Below are positions 57,777-64,000 of a DNA stretch of 64,000 nucleotides, piece by piece. The stretch lies in contig NFUW01000002.1 in assembly GCA_002127285.1 (NCBI GenBank), forward strand, positions 1,647,630 to 1,711,629. The letters are read 5' to 3'. The position numbers were made by a program, and so were the translations under genes. Within the stretch, counting starts at the first letter, position 1. Each line of letters opens with the position of its first letter. The DNA is from Chitinophagaceae bacterium IBVUCB1 (GTDB lineage Bacteria > Bacteroidota > Bacteroidia > Chitinophagales > Chitinophagaceae). Below the pieces are notes generated by a model. The model was not told where the DNA came from. It saw nothing but the letters and a program-made list of their open reading frames with translations, and searched no databases.

Positions 57777-59102
57777 ATGCAAAAGCTTTCGGTTGATACT
57801 ATACTGGCAAATCTGAAGATTGACAAGCTGAATGATATGCAGCTTGCCGCTATGGATGCAGGCAACCATCAGAACGACCTCGTGTTGCTATCAGCAACAG
57901 GTAGCGGCAAAACCATTGCTTTTTTGTTGCCGCTTGTAGCTGCGCTGGATGCTATGAACAAGCAAACGCAGGCATTGATAGTAGTGCCGTCTCGTGAGTT
58001 GGCACAACAGATAGAATTGGTATTCAAAAGCATGGGTACGGGCTTTAAAGTAACCTGCTGCTATGGCGGCCACAAGCGAGAGATTGAAGAAAACAACCTG
58101 ATAGAACCACCCGCACTGTTAATAGGCACGCCCGGCCGTTTATGCGACCATATACGCCGTGGCAGCATCACTACCGATAGCATCACTACCATCATCCTCG
58201 ATGAATTTGACAAGTCGCTGGAATTGGGTTTTCAGGAAGAAGTGGCTTTTATCATCAATGAATTGCCTAATATCAATAAGCGCATACTTACCTCTGCTAC
58301 AGAGGCTGTAGAGTTACCCGATTTTCTGCAATTAGACAATCCGCTACGCCTCAATTATCTGTCCGAAAAACTGACGGAATCATTAGGGCTTGAAATAAAA
58401 ACTGTAGCCGCAACCGATAAAGACAAACTGGAAACACTGCTGAAACTGATATGCCAGTTGGGCAATCGTTCCATGATTGTTTTCTGCAATCATCGCGAGT
58501 CTGTAGAGCGAACCGCACAATGGTTGGCAGAACAGGGCGTACTGAATGTGTTTTATCACGGAGCAATGGAGCAACGCGATAGGGACAGCGCATTGTTCAA
58601 ATTCCGAAGCGGAACGGCTAATATATTGGTAACGACAGACCTTGCTGCACGCGGGCTTGATATACCCAACATACGCTACATAGTACACTACCATCTGCCG
58701 CATACAGAAGATATTTTTACACACCGCAATGGGCGCACTGCCCGTATGGATGCCAGTGGCACGGCTATACTCATCCTTTCACCGGAAGAAATATTGCCGA
58801 AATATCTGGATGCAGATACTGTCGAGACAATTGAAGTGCAAGACGACAATCCCCTGCCCGAAAAGCCAAAATGGACAAGCCTCTTTATAGCAGCAGGTAA
58901 AAAAGATAAGGTGAACAAAGTGGACATCGTAGGCTTCCTGTCGCAGCAGGGAGAACTGAAAAAAGAAGACATCGGGCTGATAGAAGTAAAAGATTTCTTC
59001 TCCTTCGCAGCTATAAAAAAGATAAAAGCCAGCCATGCGCTGCACCTCATCAAAGACAAAAAGATAAAAGGCAAGAAAGTAAAAATAGCTGTAGCAAAAT
59101 AA
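57777..59102 (+). CDS. DEAD-box RNA helicase with DbpA-type RNA-binding domain
   Basis: A 441-residue helicase. Motifs: Q motif NDMQLAAM, I ATGSGKT, Ia PSRELAQQ, II written as DEFD instead of DEAD, III SAT, V ATDLAARGLD-like TTDLAARGLDIP, and VI HRNGRTAR. The last ~75 residues (WTSLFIAAGKKDKVNKVDIVGFLSQQG to the end) are a DbpA-like RNA-binding domain, which in E. coli DbpA targets 23S rRNA helix 92. The ATG at 57777 is preferred over an upstream TTG. A TACCTTCG box lies five bases before it. The stop codon is inside the terminator. Confidence 0.88.
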   Translation: MQKLSVDTILANLKIDKLNDMQLAAMDAGNHQNDLVLLSATGSGKTIAFLLPLVAALDAMNKQTQALIVVPSRELAQQIELVFKSMGTGFKVTCCYGGHKREIEENNLIEPPALLIGTPGRLCDHIRRGSITTDSITTIILDEFDKSLELGFQEEVAFIINELPNINKRILTSATEAVELPDFLQLDNPLRLNYLSEKLTESLGLEIKTVAATDKDKLETLLKLICQLGNRSMIVFCNHRESVERTAQWLAEQGVLNVFYHGAMEQRDRDSALFKFRSGTANILVTTDLAARGLDIPNIRYIVHYHLPHTEDIFTHRNGRTARMDASGTAILILSPEEILPKYLDADTVETIEVQDDNPLPEKPKWTSLFIAAGKKDKVNKVDIVGFLSQQGELKKEDIGLIEVKDFFSFAAIKKIKASHALHLIKDKKIKGKKVKIAVAK

Positions 59103-59130
59103 TAAGTGCCGCCAATGAGCGGCACTTATT
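59101..59130. terminator. Bidirectional terminator overlapping the helicase stop codon
   Basis: AATAAGTGCCGC (59101-59112) and GCGGCACTTATT (59119-59130) form a perfect 12-bp stem. The TAA stop (59100-59102) overlaps the left arm. Confidence 0.85.
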
Positions 59131-59141
59131 ATCAGTATTAA

Positions 59142-59648
59142 TTAAGGCTTGTATTCACCCATTTCGTCTGCACTCGGCCCGTAGCTACCCGGTATCGGAA
59201 TATCCAGCAGACGCAAATAAACACCCAACTGCGCACGATGATGCACTATCTGGCAATAGCAATGGCGTATGTTTTCAGCCACATTCAACTCACTGAGTAC
59301 TATATCTCCCTGACGCATTGTCCATATCCTTTCAAAATCTGCTTCACTGGCTTTTGATAGTTGTTCGTAACCTTCTTGCAAGCTTTTCTCTTGCAGCGCC
59401 AGCAAATCCGCAGTGCTACTTACTGGTGCAGGCACATAAGGTGTAGCAGCAAAGTCGAGCCCGTCTGTTGTTAGCACCATGGCTATCCATGCGGGTATTT
59501 CGGCTATATGGGTTGCCAGCTCTTTCAAAGGCATACTCTTAGGATGCGGTTTGTAATCAAACTTATCTGCGGGTACGATAGCTAAGAATTTCTTTGTGGT
59601 TGCAGCTTCATGTTGCATTTCTTTCAGCAATGCTTCAATTTGTGTCAT
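59142..59648 (-). CDS. DinB family protein, controlled by the WYL-locus operator
   Basis: A 168-residue four-helix-bundle protein of the DinB superfamily. KPHPKSMPLKELATHIAEIPAWIAM and the C-terminal CQIVHHRAQLGVYLRLLDIPIPGSYGPSADE contain the histidines of the metal site. DinB proteins often act as thiol-dependent metalloenzymes in stress or antibiotic responses. The ATG at 59648 is used; the longer frame is less likely. A TTGCTTTG box lies 25 bases upstream, and the 18-bp operator follows ten bases beyond it. Confidence 0.82.
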   Translation of the reverse strand: MTQIEALLKEMQHEAATTKKFLAIVPADKFDYKPHPKSMPLKELATHIAEIPAWIAMVLTTDGLDFAATPYVPAPVSSTADLLALQEKSLQEGYEQLSKASEADFERIWTMRQGDIVLSELNVAENIRHCYCQIVHHRAQLGVYLRLLDIPIPGSYGPSADEMGEYKP

Positions 59649-59673
59649 AGTATGTACGTTTTTGTTTAGAACA

Positions 59674-59681
59674 CAAAGCAA
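59674..59681 (-). promoter_or_regulatory. -7 promoter box of the DinB gene
   Basis: TTGCTTTG on the minus strand is one base from TAnnTTTG. It matches the TTGTTTTG box of the GyrI-like gene in sequence and in distance (ten bases) from the shared operator. Confidence 0.6.
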
Positions 59682-59691
59682 CAACCACCTG

Positions 59692-59709
59692 CTGACAGCC
59701 CTATGTCAG
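59692..59709. promoter_or_regulatory. Operator copy 1, CTGACAGCCCTATGTCAG
   Basis: An 18-bp site with CTGACA/TGTCAG half-sites and a GCCCTA centre, between the DinB gene and the WYL regulator gene. Its exact reverse complement occurs at 60719-60736. A likely binding site of the regulator encoded beside it. Confidence 0.75.
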
Positions 59710-59759
59710 TAGGATGCAGAAATTTTTTTAAAATATTTTCAAACTATCTTTACTCCATC

Positions 59760-60704
59760 ATGAACCGCCTCGACCGCATAACAGCCATACTCATTCAGCT
59801 ACAATCAAAAAAAGTAGTAAAAGCACAGGAAATAGCTGGCCGCTTCGGCATCAGCCTACGCACTGTGTATAGAGATGTCGCATCGCTTGAAGAAGCAGGC
59901 GTACCTATTATAGGAGAGGCTGGCGTTGGTTACAGCATTATGGATGGTTACAGGCTACCACCCGTCATGTTTACAAAAGAAGAAGCCATCACTTTTGTAA
60001 CGGCAGAAAAGTTCATTGATAAAATGACGGACAAAGCCACTGCGCAACAATACAAAGCAGCACTGTATAAGATAAAAGCCGTGCTGCGCAGCGCAGAAAA
60101 AGGCATGCTTGAAGATATAGAAGGTGCTATCCATGTATTTAAAAGAAACGCAAACCCACCCGCAGGCACGGGCAATCATATTTTCGACATATTGCAAAGC
60201 ATCAGCCAAAAGAAAGCCGTGCGTATTGTTTATTATACCAATCATTCAGAACAAATAAATGAAAGGCTGATAGAACCTGTTGGCATTTACTATGTAAATG
60301 GCTACTGGCATTTGGTTGCATGGTGCCATCTGCGCGATGGTTACCGCAATTTCAGGCTGGACAGGATAGAACAATTGCATAAAACAGATACGTCATTTAC
60401 CATAGCAACACCTACGCTTGAAGAATACCTGCACGATTTTTCGGGCAAACACAAGATGATTGAAATGGCAGTAGTGTTTGATAACAGTGTTGTGAAATAT
60501 ATTAAAGAGCAACGCCTCTACTATGGCTATGTAAGCGAAGAAAAAAAGAAAGATGTAACCGAAATGAAATTCATGGTTGCCCACCCCGAATATATTGCCA
60601 GTTGGTTACTCAGTTTCAAGAGCCAAGCAACCATCCTGTATCCGCAAAGTATGATAGACTTGATGAAAAACTGGGTAAAGGAGCTGCAAACGCATTATTC
60701 CTGA
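59760..60704 (+). CDS. YafY-type transcriptional regulator (HTH plus WYL domain)
   Basis: A 314-residue regulator. The N-terminal winged HTH is MNRLDRITAILIQLQSKKVVKAQEIAGRFGISLRTVYRDVASLEEAGVPI. The WYL domain (about 135-215) includes RIVYYTNHSEQINERLIEPVGIYYVNGYWHLVAWCHLRDGYRNFRLDRI. A WCX-like C-terminal domain follows. WYL domains bind small ligands or nucleic acid and control DNA binding. The ATG at 59760 fits the family start; a TATCTTTA box (59745-59752) ends just before it. Flanking genes (DinB and GyrI-like) carry the same operator, so this is a small local regulon. Confidence 0.9.
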   Translation: MNRLDRITAILIQLQSKKVVKAQEIAGRFGISLRTVYRDVASLEEAGVPIIGEAGVGYSIMDGYRLPPVMFTKEEAITFVTAEKFIDKMTDKATAQQYKAALYKIKAVLRSAEKGMLEDIEGAIHVFKRNANPPAGTGNHIFDILQSISQKKAVRIVYYTNHSEQINERLIEPVGIYYVNGYWHLVAWCHLRDGYRNFRLDRIEQLHKTDTSFTIATPTLEEYLHDFSGKHKMIEMAVVFDNSVVKYIKEQRLYYGYVSEEKKKDVTEMKFMVAHPEYIASWLLSFKSQATILYPQSMIDLMKNWVKELQTHYS

Positions 60705-60718
60705 AAAACATTTTACTG

Positions 60719-60736
60719 CTGACATAGGGCTGTCAG
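60719..60736. promoter_or_regulatory. Operator copy 2, CTGACATAGGGCTGTCAG
   Basis: Exact reverse complement of the site at 59692-59709, lying between the WYL regulator gene and the GyrI-like gene, ten bases upstream of its TTGTTTTG -7 box. Confidence 0.75.
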
Positions 60737-60746
60737 TACCCCGTCG

Positions 60747-60754
60747 TTGTTTTG
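60747..60754 (+). promoter_or_regulatory. -7 promoter box of the GyrI-like gene
   Basis: TTGTTTTG is one mismatch from TAnnTTTG, 20 bases before the ATG, with the operator ten bases upstream. The following TG....TAAACAAA also matches the DinB promoter. Confidence 0.6.
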
Positions 60755-60774
60755 TGCCATAAACAAATTAGATT

Positions 60775-61230
60775 ATGGAAATCAAAACACAAGCACCTGT
60801 TCAAGTACTTTCTGTAAACATCAAAACATCGCTAGCAACTATTCAAAAAGACACAGGCGAAACGCCCATGCATTTGTATGACGTAGCCACTAAAGCAGGG
60901 CTAGTACCCGCTGGCCCTCAAATATGGCGTTATGTAGGTGCAGATGGCAATAAAGACACAATTTTTTCGCTTGAAATGGCCCTGCCTGTTAGTGGTGTTG
61001 CAATAGGTACATCATTAGGTTATAATTTATCTGAAACGCCTTCATTTAAGTATGTTTCAACTATCCATCATGGCTCGTGGGACAACTTGTACCAAACCTA
61101 TGCACGGATTATTGCAGAATTACAAACCAATGGTCTGACAATGACTGACGAGTGCAGAGAAGTATATACAGTAGTGGATATGGAAAACCCTGCCAATAAT
61201 ATTACAGAAGTACAGATGGGTATTCAATAA
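60775..61230 (+). CDS. GyrI-like small-molecule binding protein
   Basis: A 151-residue protein consisting of one AraC-effector-binding/GyrI-like (SOUL-type) domain: VQVLSVNIKTSLATIQKDTGE, then PAGPQIWRYVG, and STIHHGSWDNLYQTYARIIAELQTNGL. Such stand-alone domains bind, and sometimes hydrolyse, hydrophobic or toxic compounds. Its promoter shares operator and spacing with the DinB gene, so both are probably induced by the same signal through the WYL regulator. Confidence 0.82.
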   Translation: MEIKTQAPVQVLSVNIKTSLATIQKDTGETPMHLYDVATKAGLVPAGPQIWRYVGADGNKDTIFSLEMALPVSGVAIGTSLGYNLSETPSFKYVSTIHHGSWDNLYQTYARIIAELQTNGLTMTDECREVYTVVDMENPANNITEVQMGIQ

Positions 61231-61375
61231 TCTGCGAATCACGAAACTAAATGTGTCGCAGAACAATCCTGATGATATGCCGTGGATGCCTATCGTGGCT
61301 ATTGCATCTTGCTAACGGTTTACTGAAAGGAATATCTAAGCCTTATTAATATTCACCTGTTGCCCTTTTTTGTTT

Positions 61376-61403
61376 ATGCCCCGATACATGTGTATTGGGG
61401 CAT
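61376..61403. terminator. Inverted repeat between converging genes, probable terminator
   Basis: ATGCCCC-G-ATACA and TGTAT-T-GGGGCAT form an imperfect stem with a TG turn. Neither strand has a good T-run right after it, so termination efficiency is unclear. Confidence 0.5.
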
Positions 61404-61411
61404 TGATAATA

Positions 61412-62404
61412 TTATTGCTTCACAATGCGTTGCACCATATATCCTTCTTCACTTTGGGCTTGCAGCAAATATACGCCGGTGGGTAGGCTACTGATGTCTA
61501 ATCGGTTAGCCCCCATCATCAACTGTCCGCTGATATTGGTCGAAGTACCGTTTGATGAAACAACGCGGTATGTTACTTTATTTTGTTCTGTATTGTTAAC
61601 AGTTATATTGCTTGTACTAACTGTATTTACAATGCTCACACCTTCCAATGTTTTAGTGATATTACCTACACCTGTAGGTATGGGTGTAAAGCGATATACC
61701 GTGCCATTTGCTGGGTATGCATTCAGCCCACCAGACACTGAAGTTAAATCAGTAGAGCTATCTATCGTCGGCGACATTTGATTGCCATTCAGATAGTACA
61801 TCTTTTCCAAATTGCCATTATCGTAATCAATGTTCTTAACATACCCAATCAATGATTTACCTGAAGACAAAAAGAAATAATCTGTAGGATGAGACACTTT
61901 TGAAGGCCCATAATGTAGCTCTACAACATTAGAGCCTTCATACAGCCATATTTGATAGGATACCGAATCATTATTTGTCGTGTATAAATCATACTCATCC
62001 CAAAAACCTGCGTTATGCACTTCCATTTTAAATATTCTGCTGCCCGCATTACCCGTTACAGCATACCTGATAGGGGATACGGCGTTTGTACCGCCTGCAT
62101 TACCTCTATCATATAAATCGGCCCCAGTAAGGAAGAAGCCAGATACATTACCAATCGTATCAGAGGCTGCAAATCCGCCGCCTATCATGCTGATTTTATT
62201 TATTTGCAGGCTTTCCATATTAAAGTTGAACCCGATAGGTGCGGTATAATATTCATCATCCCACAAATCGGTGCCAGTTAAAACAGTACCCATTGTAAGC
62301 GGTGTATAGGTAGCTGTTGATACACTTACCGTATAACGAAATTGAGCATCTGCTGACGCTGCAACCAAAACAATGAAGATGAGGGATGATACAATTTTTT
62401 TCAT
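61412..62404 (-). CDS. Secreted protein with T9SS sorting domain
   Basis: A 330-residue protein beginning MKKIVSSLIFIVLVAASADAQ (signal peptide; ATG at 62404, ten codons inside the longest frame). The mature part (about 22-240) is beta-sandwich-like, with GFNFNMESLQINKISMIGGGFAA and WLYEGSNVVELHYGPSKVS, segments common in secreted Bacteroidota proteins of unknown function. The last ~75 residues (ITVNNTEQNKVTYRVVSSNG to VQRIVKQ) form a T9SS type A sorting domain, although the usual YPNP motif is absent. Confidence 0.72.
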   Translation of the reverse strand: MKKIVSSLIFIVLVAASADAQFRYTVSVSTATYTPLTMGTVLTGTDLWDDEYYTAPIGFNFNMESLQINKISMIGGGFAASDTIGNVSGFFLTGADLYDRGNAGGTNAVSPIRYAVTGNAGSRIFKMEVHNAGFWDEYDLYTTNNDSVSYQIWLYEGSNVVELHYGPSKVSHPTDYFFLSSGKSLIGYVKNIDYDNGNLEKMYYLNGNQMSPTIDSSTDLTSVSGGLNAYPANGTVYRFTPIPTGVGNITKTLEGVSIVNTVSTSNITVNNTEQNKVTYRVVSSNGTSTNISGQLMMGANRLDISSLPTGVYLLQAQSEEGYMVQRIVKQ

Positions 62405-62560
62405 ACGTAGTTTTTTGTTGAGTGGAACGTGCAAGATGGCTTATATATTACAACCCCAACGTTAAGGAATTTGTAAAAAGAACGCCTTTAGTAGTAGATT
62501 TGAGGTGATATTTTGATAAATGGCAGCTACATTAGCTGATTGTTAATAAAATAACCAGTT

Positions 62561-63781
62561 TTGAATTTTACAGATTTCGGGTTTGATGACGATTTGATGG
62601 ATGGCATTGAGTCGATGGGATATAAGACAGCCACTCCTGTGCAAGCAGCTGTGATACCCAATATATTGGATGGTAAAGACATCATAGCCGCCGCGCAAAC
62701 TGGTACAGGCAAAACGGCCGCTTTCCTATTGCCACTTATTCAAAACATACTTTGGCACACCAAAGACGATAATCAGGTAAACGCGATGGTAATAGTACCT
62801 ACGCGCGAATTGGCTATACAGATAGTGCAGATATTAGAGGGTGTTTCTTATTACACACCCATCAGTTGTATAGCCATTTACGGCGGCAATAGTGGCGATT
62901 CCTTTGCTATCGAAAAGAAAGCCTTATCGCACGGGGCAGACATTGTAGTGTGTACACCGGGGCGTATGATATCGCACCTCAACATGGGTTATGTAAAAAT
63001 GCAGAGCCTCAAGTATCTGGTACTGGACGAGGCCGACCGTATGCTTGATATGGGTTTTTACGAAGACATCGTAAAAATAATATCGCACGCACCCAAGCAA
63101 AGGCAAAACCTCCTGTTCTCTGCTACCATGCCACCTGCCATACGCAAGCTGGCTAATACCATACTGAAAGACCCGATAGAGGTAAACATTGCCATATCTC
63201 GCCCCCCCGACAAGATGAAGCAAGGTGCTTTTCTGGTGCACGACGAGCAAAAAATACCATTGGTAAAACACATACTGCTGCAACGCGAATACAATAGCGT
63301 TCTGATTTTTTGCAGCAGCAAGCAAAGCGTGAAGCAACTGACCAAAGACCTGAAAAAACAAAAACTACCTGCAGATGAAATACACTCTGACCTTGAGCAG
63401 GAGCAACGTGAGCAGGTACTTATCAACTTCAAAAGCAAGCAACTGAAAATACTTGTAGCTACCGATATATTGAGCCGTGGTATTGATATTGAAGATATAG
63501 AACTTGTCATTAATTACGATGTACCACACGAGGGCGAAGATTATATACACCGCATCGGGCGTACTGCACGCGCTGCATCAACGGGTACTGCTTATACATT
63601 CATCAACGATAAAGAGCAATTCAAGTTTCACCGCATAGAGCAGTTATTAGGCCATCCTGTAGAAAAAATGCAAGTACCTGCCGAATTTGGCCCAACGCCC
63701 GAATACAAAACAGACTTCCGCAAACCTGGCAATAACAGGAATAAGAAGCGAAACCAAAAATTCAAGCGAAAACCAAGCTGA
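62561..63781 (+). CDS. DEAD-box RNA helicase, RhlE-like
   Basis: A 406-residue helicase. The start is a TTG (62561): MNFTDFGFDDDLMDGIESMGY from this codon is the standard N-terminus of Bacteroidota members, and no ATG lies in range. Motifs: Q ATPVQAAVIP, I AQTGTGKT, Ia PTRELAIQ, II DEADRML, III SAT, V ATDILSRGIDIE, VI HRIGRTAR. A basic tail (NNRNKKRNQKFKRKPS) may bind RNA. A second RhlE-like gene starts 107 bases downstream. Confidence 0.92.
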   Translation: MNFTDFGFDDDLMDGIESMGYKTATPVQAAVIPNILDGKDIIAAAQTGTGKTAAFLLPLIQNILWHTKDDNQVNAMVIVPTRELAIQIVQILEGVSYYTPISCIAIYGGNSGDSFAIEKKALSHGADIVVCTPGRMISHLNMGYVKMQSLKYLVLDEADRMLDMGFYEDIVKIISHAPKQRQNLLFSATMPPAIRKLANTILKDPIEVNIAISRPPDKMKQGAFLVHDEQKIPLVKHILLQREYNSVLIFCSSKQSVKQLTKDLKKQKLPADEIHSDLEQEQREQVLINFKSKQLKILVATDILSRGIDIEDIELVINYDVPHEGEDYIHRIGRTARAASTGTAYTFINDKEQFKFHRIEQLLGHPVEKMQVPAEFGPTPEYKTDFRKPGNNRNKKRNQKFKRKPS

Positions 63782-63804
63782 AAACAGGTTAAATAAATAA
63801 ACCC

Positions 63805-63812
63805 TACCTTTG
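63805..63812 (+). promoter_or_regulatory. -7 promoter box of the last helicase gene
   Basis: TACCTTTG matches TAnnTTTG and lies 76 bases before the ATG at 63889, giving a leader of about 70 bases, the longest clear leader in the window. Confidence 0.55.
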
Positions 63813-63888
63813 CATCCGTATTTACATTAACCGCTGACTTCCTACCTCATTAGTATTAATAAGTTATTAGCCGGCTACAATCTTACAG

Positions 63889-64000
63889 ATGACATTTAAA
63901 GAATTACACCTGATAGCACCCATATTAGATGCATTGGAAACTGAGGGCTATACCCAACCTACCCCCGTACAAGAGCAATCTATACCCATCATACTGCAAA
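63889..64000 (+). CDS. rhlE: DEAD-box RNA helicase, RhlE type (partial, cut by window end)
   Basis: Only the first 37 codons are present: MTFKELHLIAPILDALETEG, then YTQPTPVQEQSIPIILQ, which contains the Q motif PTPVQEQSIP. This matches the N-terminus of RhlE-type helicases. The gene continues beyond the window. It is the third DEAD-box gene within 6.3 kb and the second in tandem. Confidence 0.85.
   Translation, partial: MTFKELHLIAPILDALETEGYTQPTPVQEQSIPIILQ

Noticed and set aside
62556-62563. CAGTTTTG as promoter box of the helicase gene at 62561
   Set aside because: It overlaps the start codon itself, so it cannot drive this gene unless the start is further downstream, which the conserved N-terminus argues against.
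1-64000. CRISPR arrays, insertion sequences, prophage or integrase genes
   Set aside because: No regularly spaced direct repeats, transposase, integrase or phage structural motifs were seen in any frame.

Overview
The window is chromosomal DNA from a member of the Bacteroidota, most likely a Chitinophagales/Chitinophagaceae-type bacterium. The evidence is of four kinds. (1) Several secreted proteins end in type IX secretion (T9SS) type A sorting domains, and gliding/T9SS-linked genes (gldF, gldG, a porT homologue) are present. (2) Promoters repeatedly carry a TAnnTTTG -7 box, the Bacteroidota signature, with little sign of Shine-Dalgarno sites. (3) MurF is fused to alanine racemase, and the cell-division proteins have Bacteroidota-style extensions. 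(4) G+C content is moderate (estimated by eye, not computed). The class and family assignment is inference.

Layout. Positions 1-14365 hold a tightly packed division and cell wall (dcw) operon: end of an FtsL-like gene, ftsI, murE, mraY, murD, ftsW, murG, murC, ftsQ, ftsA, ftsZ, closed by a strong terminator. Most junctions overlap or abut. From 14580 to 27329 the genes encode mainly exported proteins: a choice-of-anchor I protein, a PhoX-like phosphatase, a di-haem peroxidase, and a translationally coupled pair carrying one CxxCH motif each. Among them are an ECF sigma factor, rsmE, a DUF4159 protein and a glycosyltransferase. From 27410 to 36785 come mixed housekeeping genes (haem-degrading-type monooxygenase, porT, metF, lptB, GH3-like ligase, engB, ubiE) and a class D beta-lactamase. 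From 36789 to 44592 lie an M23 peptidase with an apparent structured RNA upstream, gldF-gldG-DUF4340, and the murF-alr fusion that supplies the Mur step absent from the dcw operon. From 44599 to 55876 are recR, a T9SS cargo, a MazG-like enzyme, a MoxR ATPase, nhaA, a 5'-nucleotidase split over two genes, dnaA, and an ECF sigma factor followed by a membrane/beta-barrel partner. From 56012 to the end are tRNA-Ser and tRNA-Pro, a PadR two-gene operon, three DEAD-box helicase genes (the last one cut by the window edge), and a small WYL-regulator locus.

How the genes work together. The dcw genes and murF-alr cover peptidoglycan precursor synthesis from UDP-MurNAc to lipid II plus the septal synthase and Z-ring. 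Five proteins have T9SS sorting domains, and gldF/gldG/porT belong to the same export and motility world. Two ECF sigma factors, PadR and the WYL regulator supply local control.

Most interesting observations: an identical 18-bp operator placed the same distance from two promoters on either side of the WYL regulator gene; a compact hairpin-rich RNA candidate with mutually exclusive terminator and anti-terminator helices upstream of the M23 peptidase gene; a small membrane-protein gene interrupted by an in-frame TAG; start codons lying only a few bases after the -7 box at many genes (candidate leaderless mRNAs); and a 5'-nucleotidase whose two halves carry different export signals.
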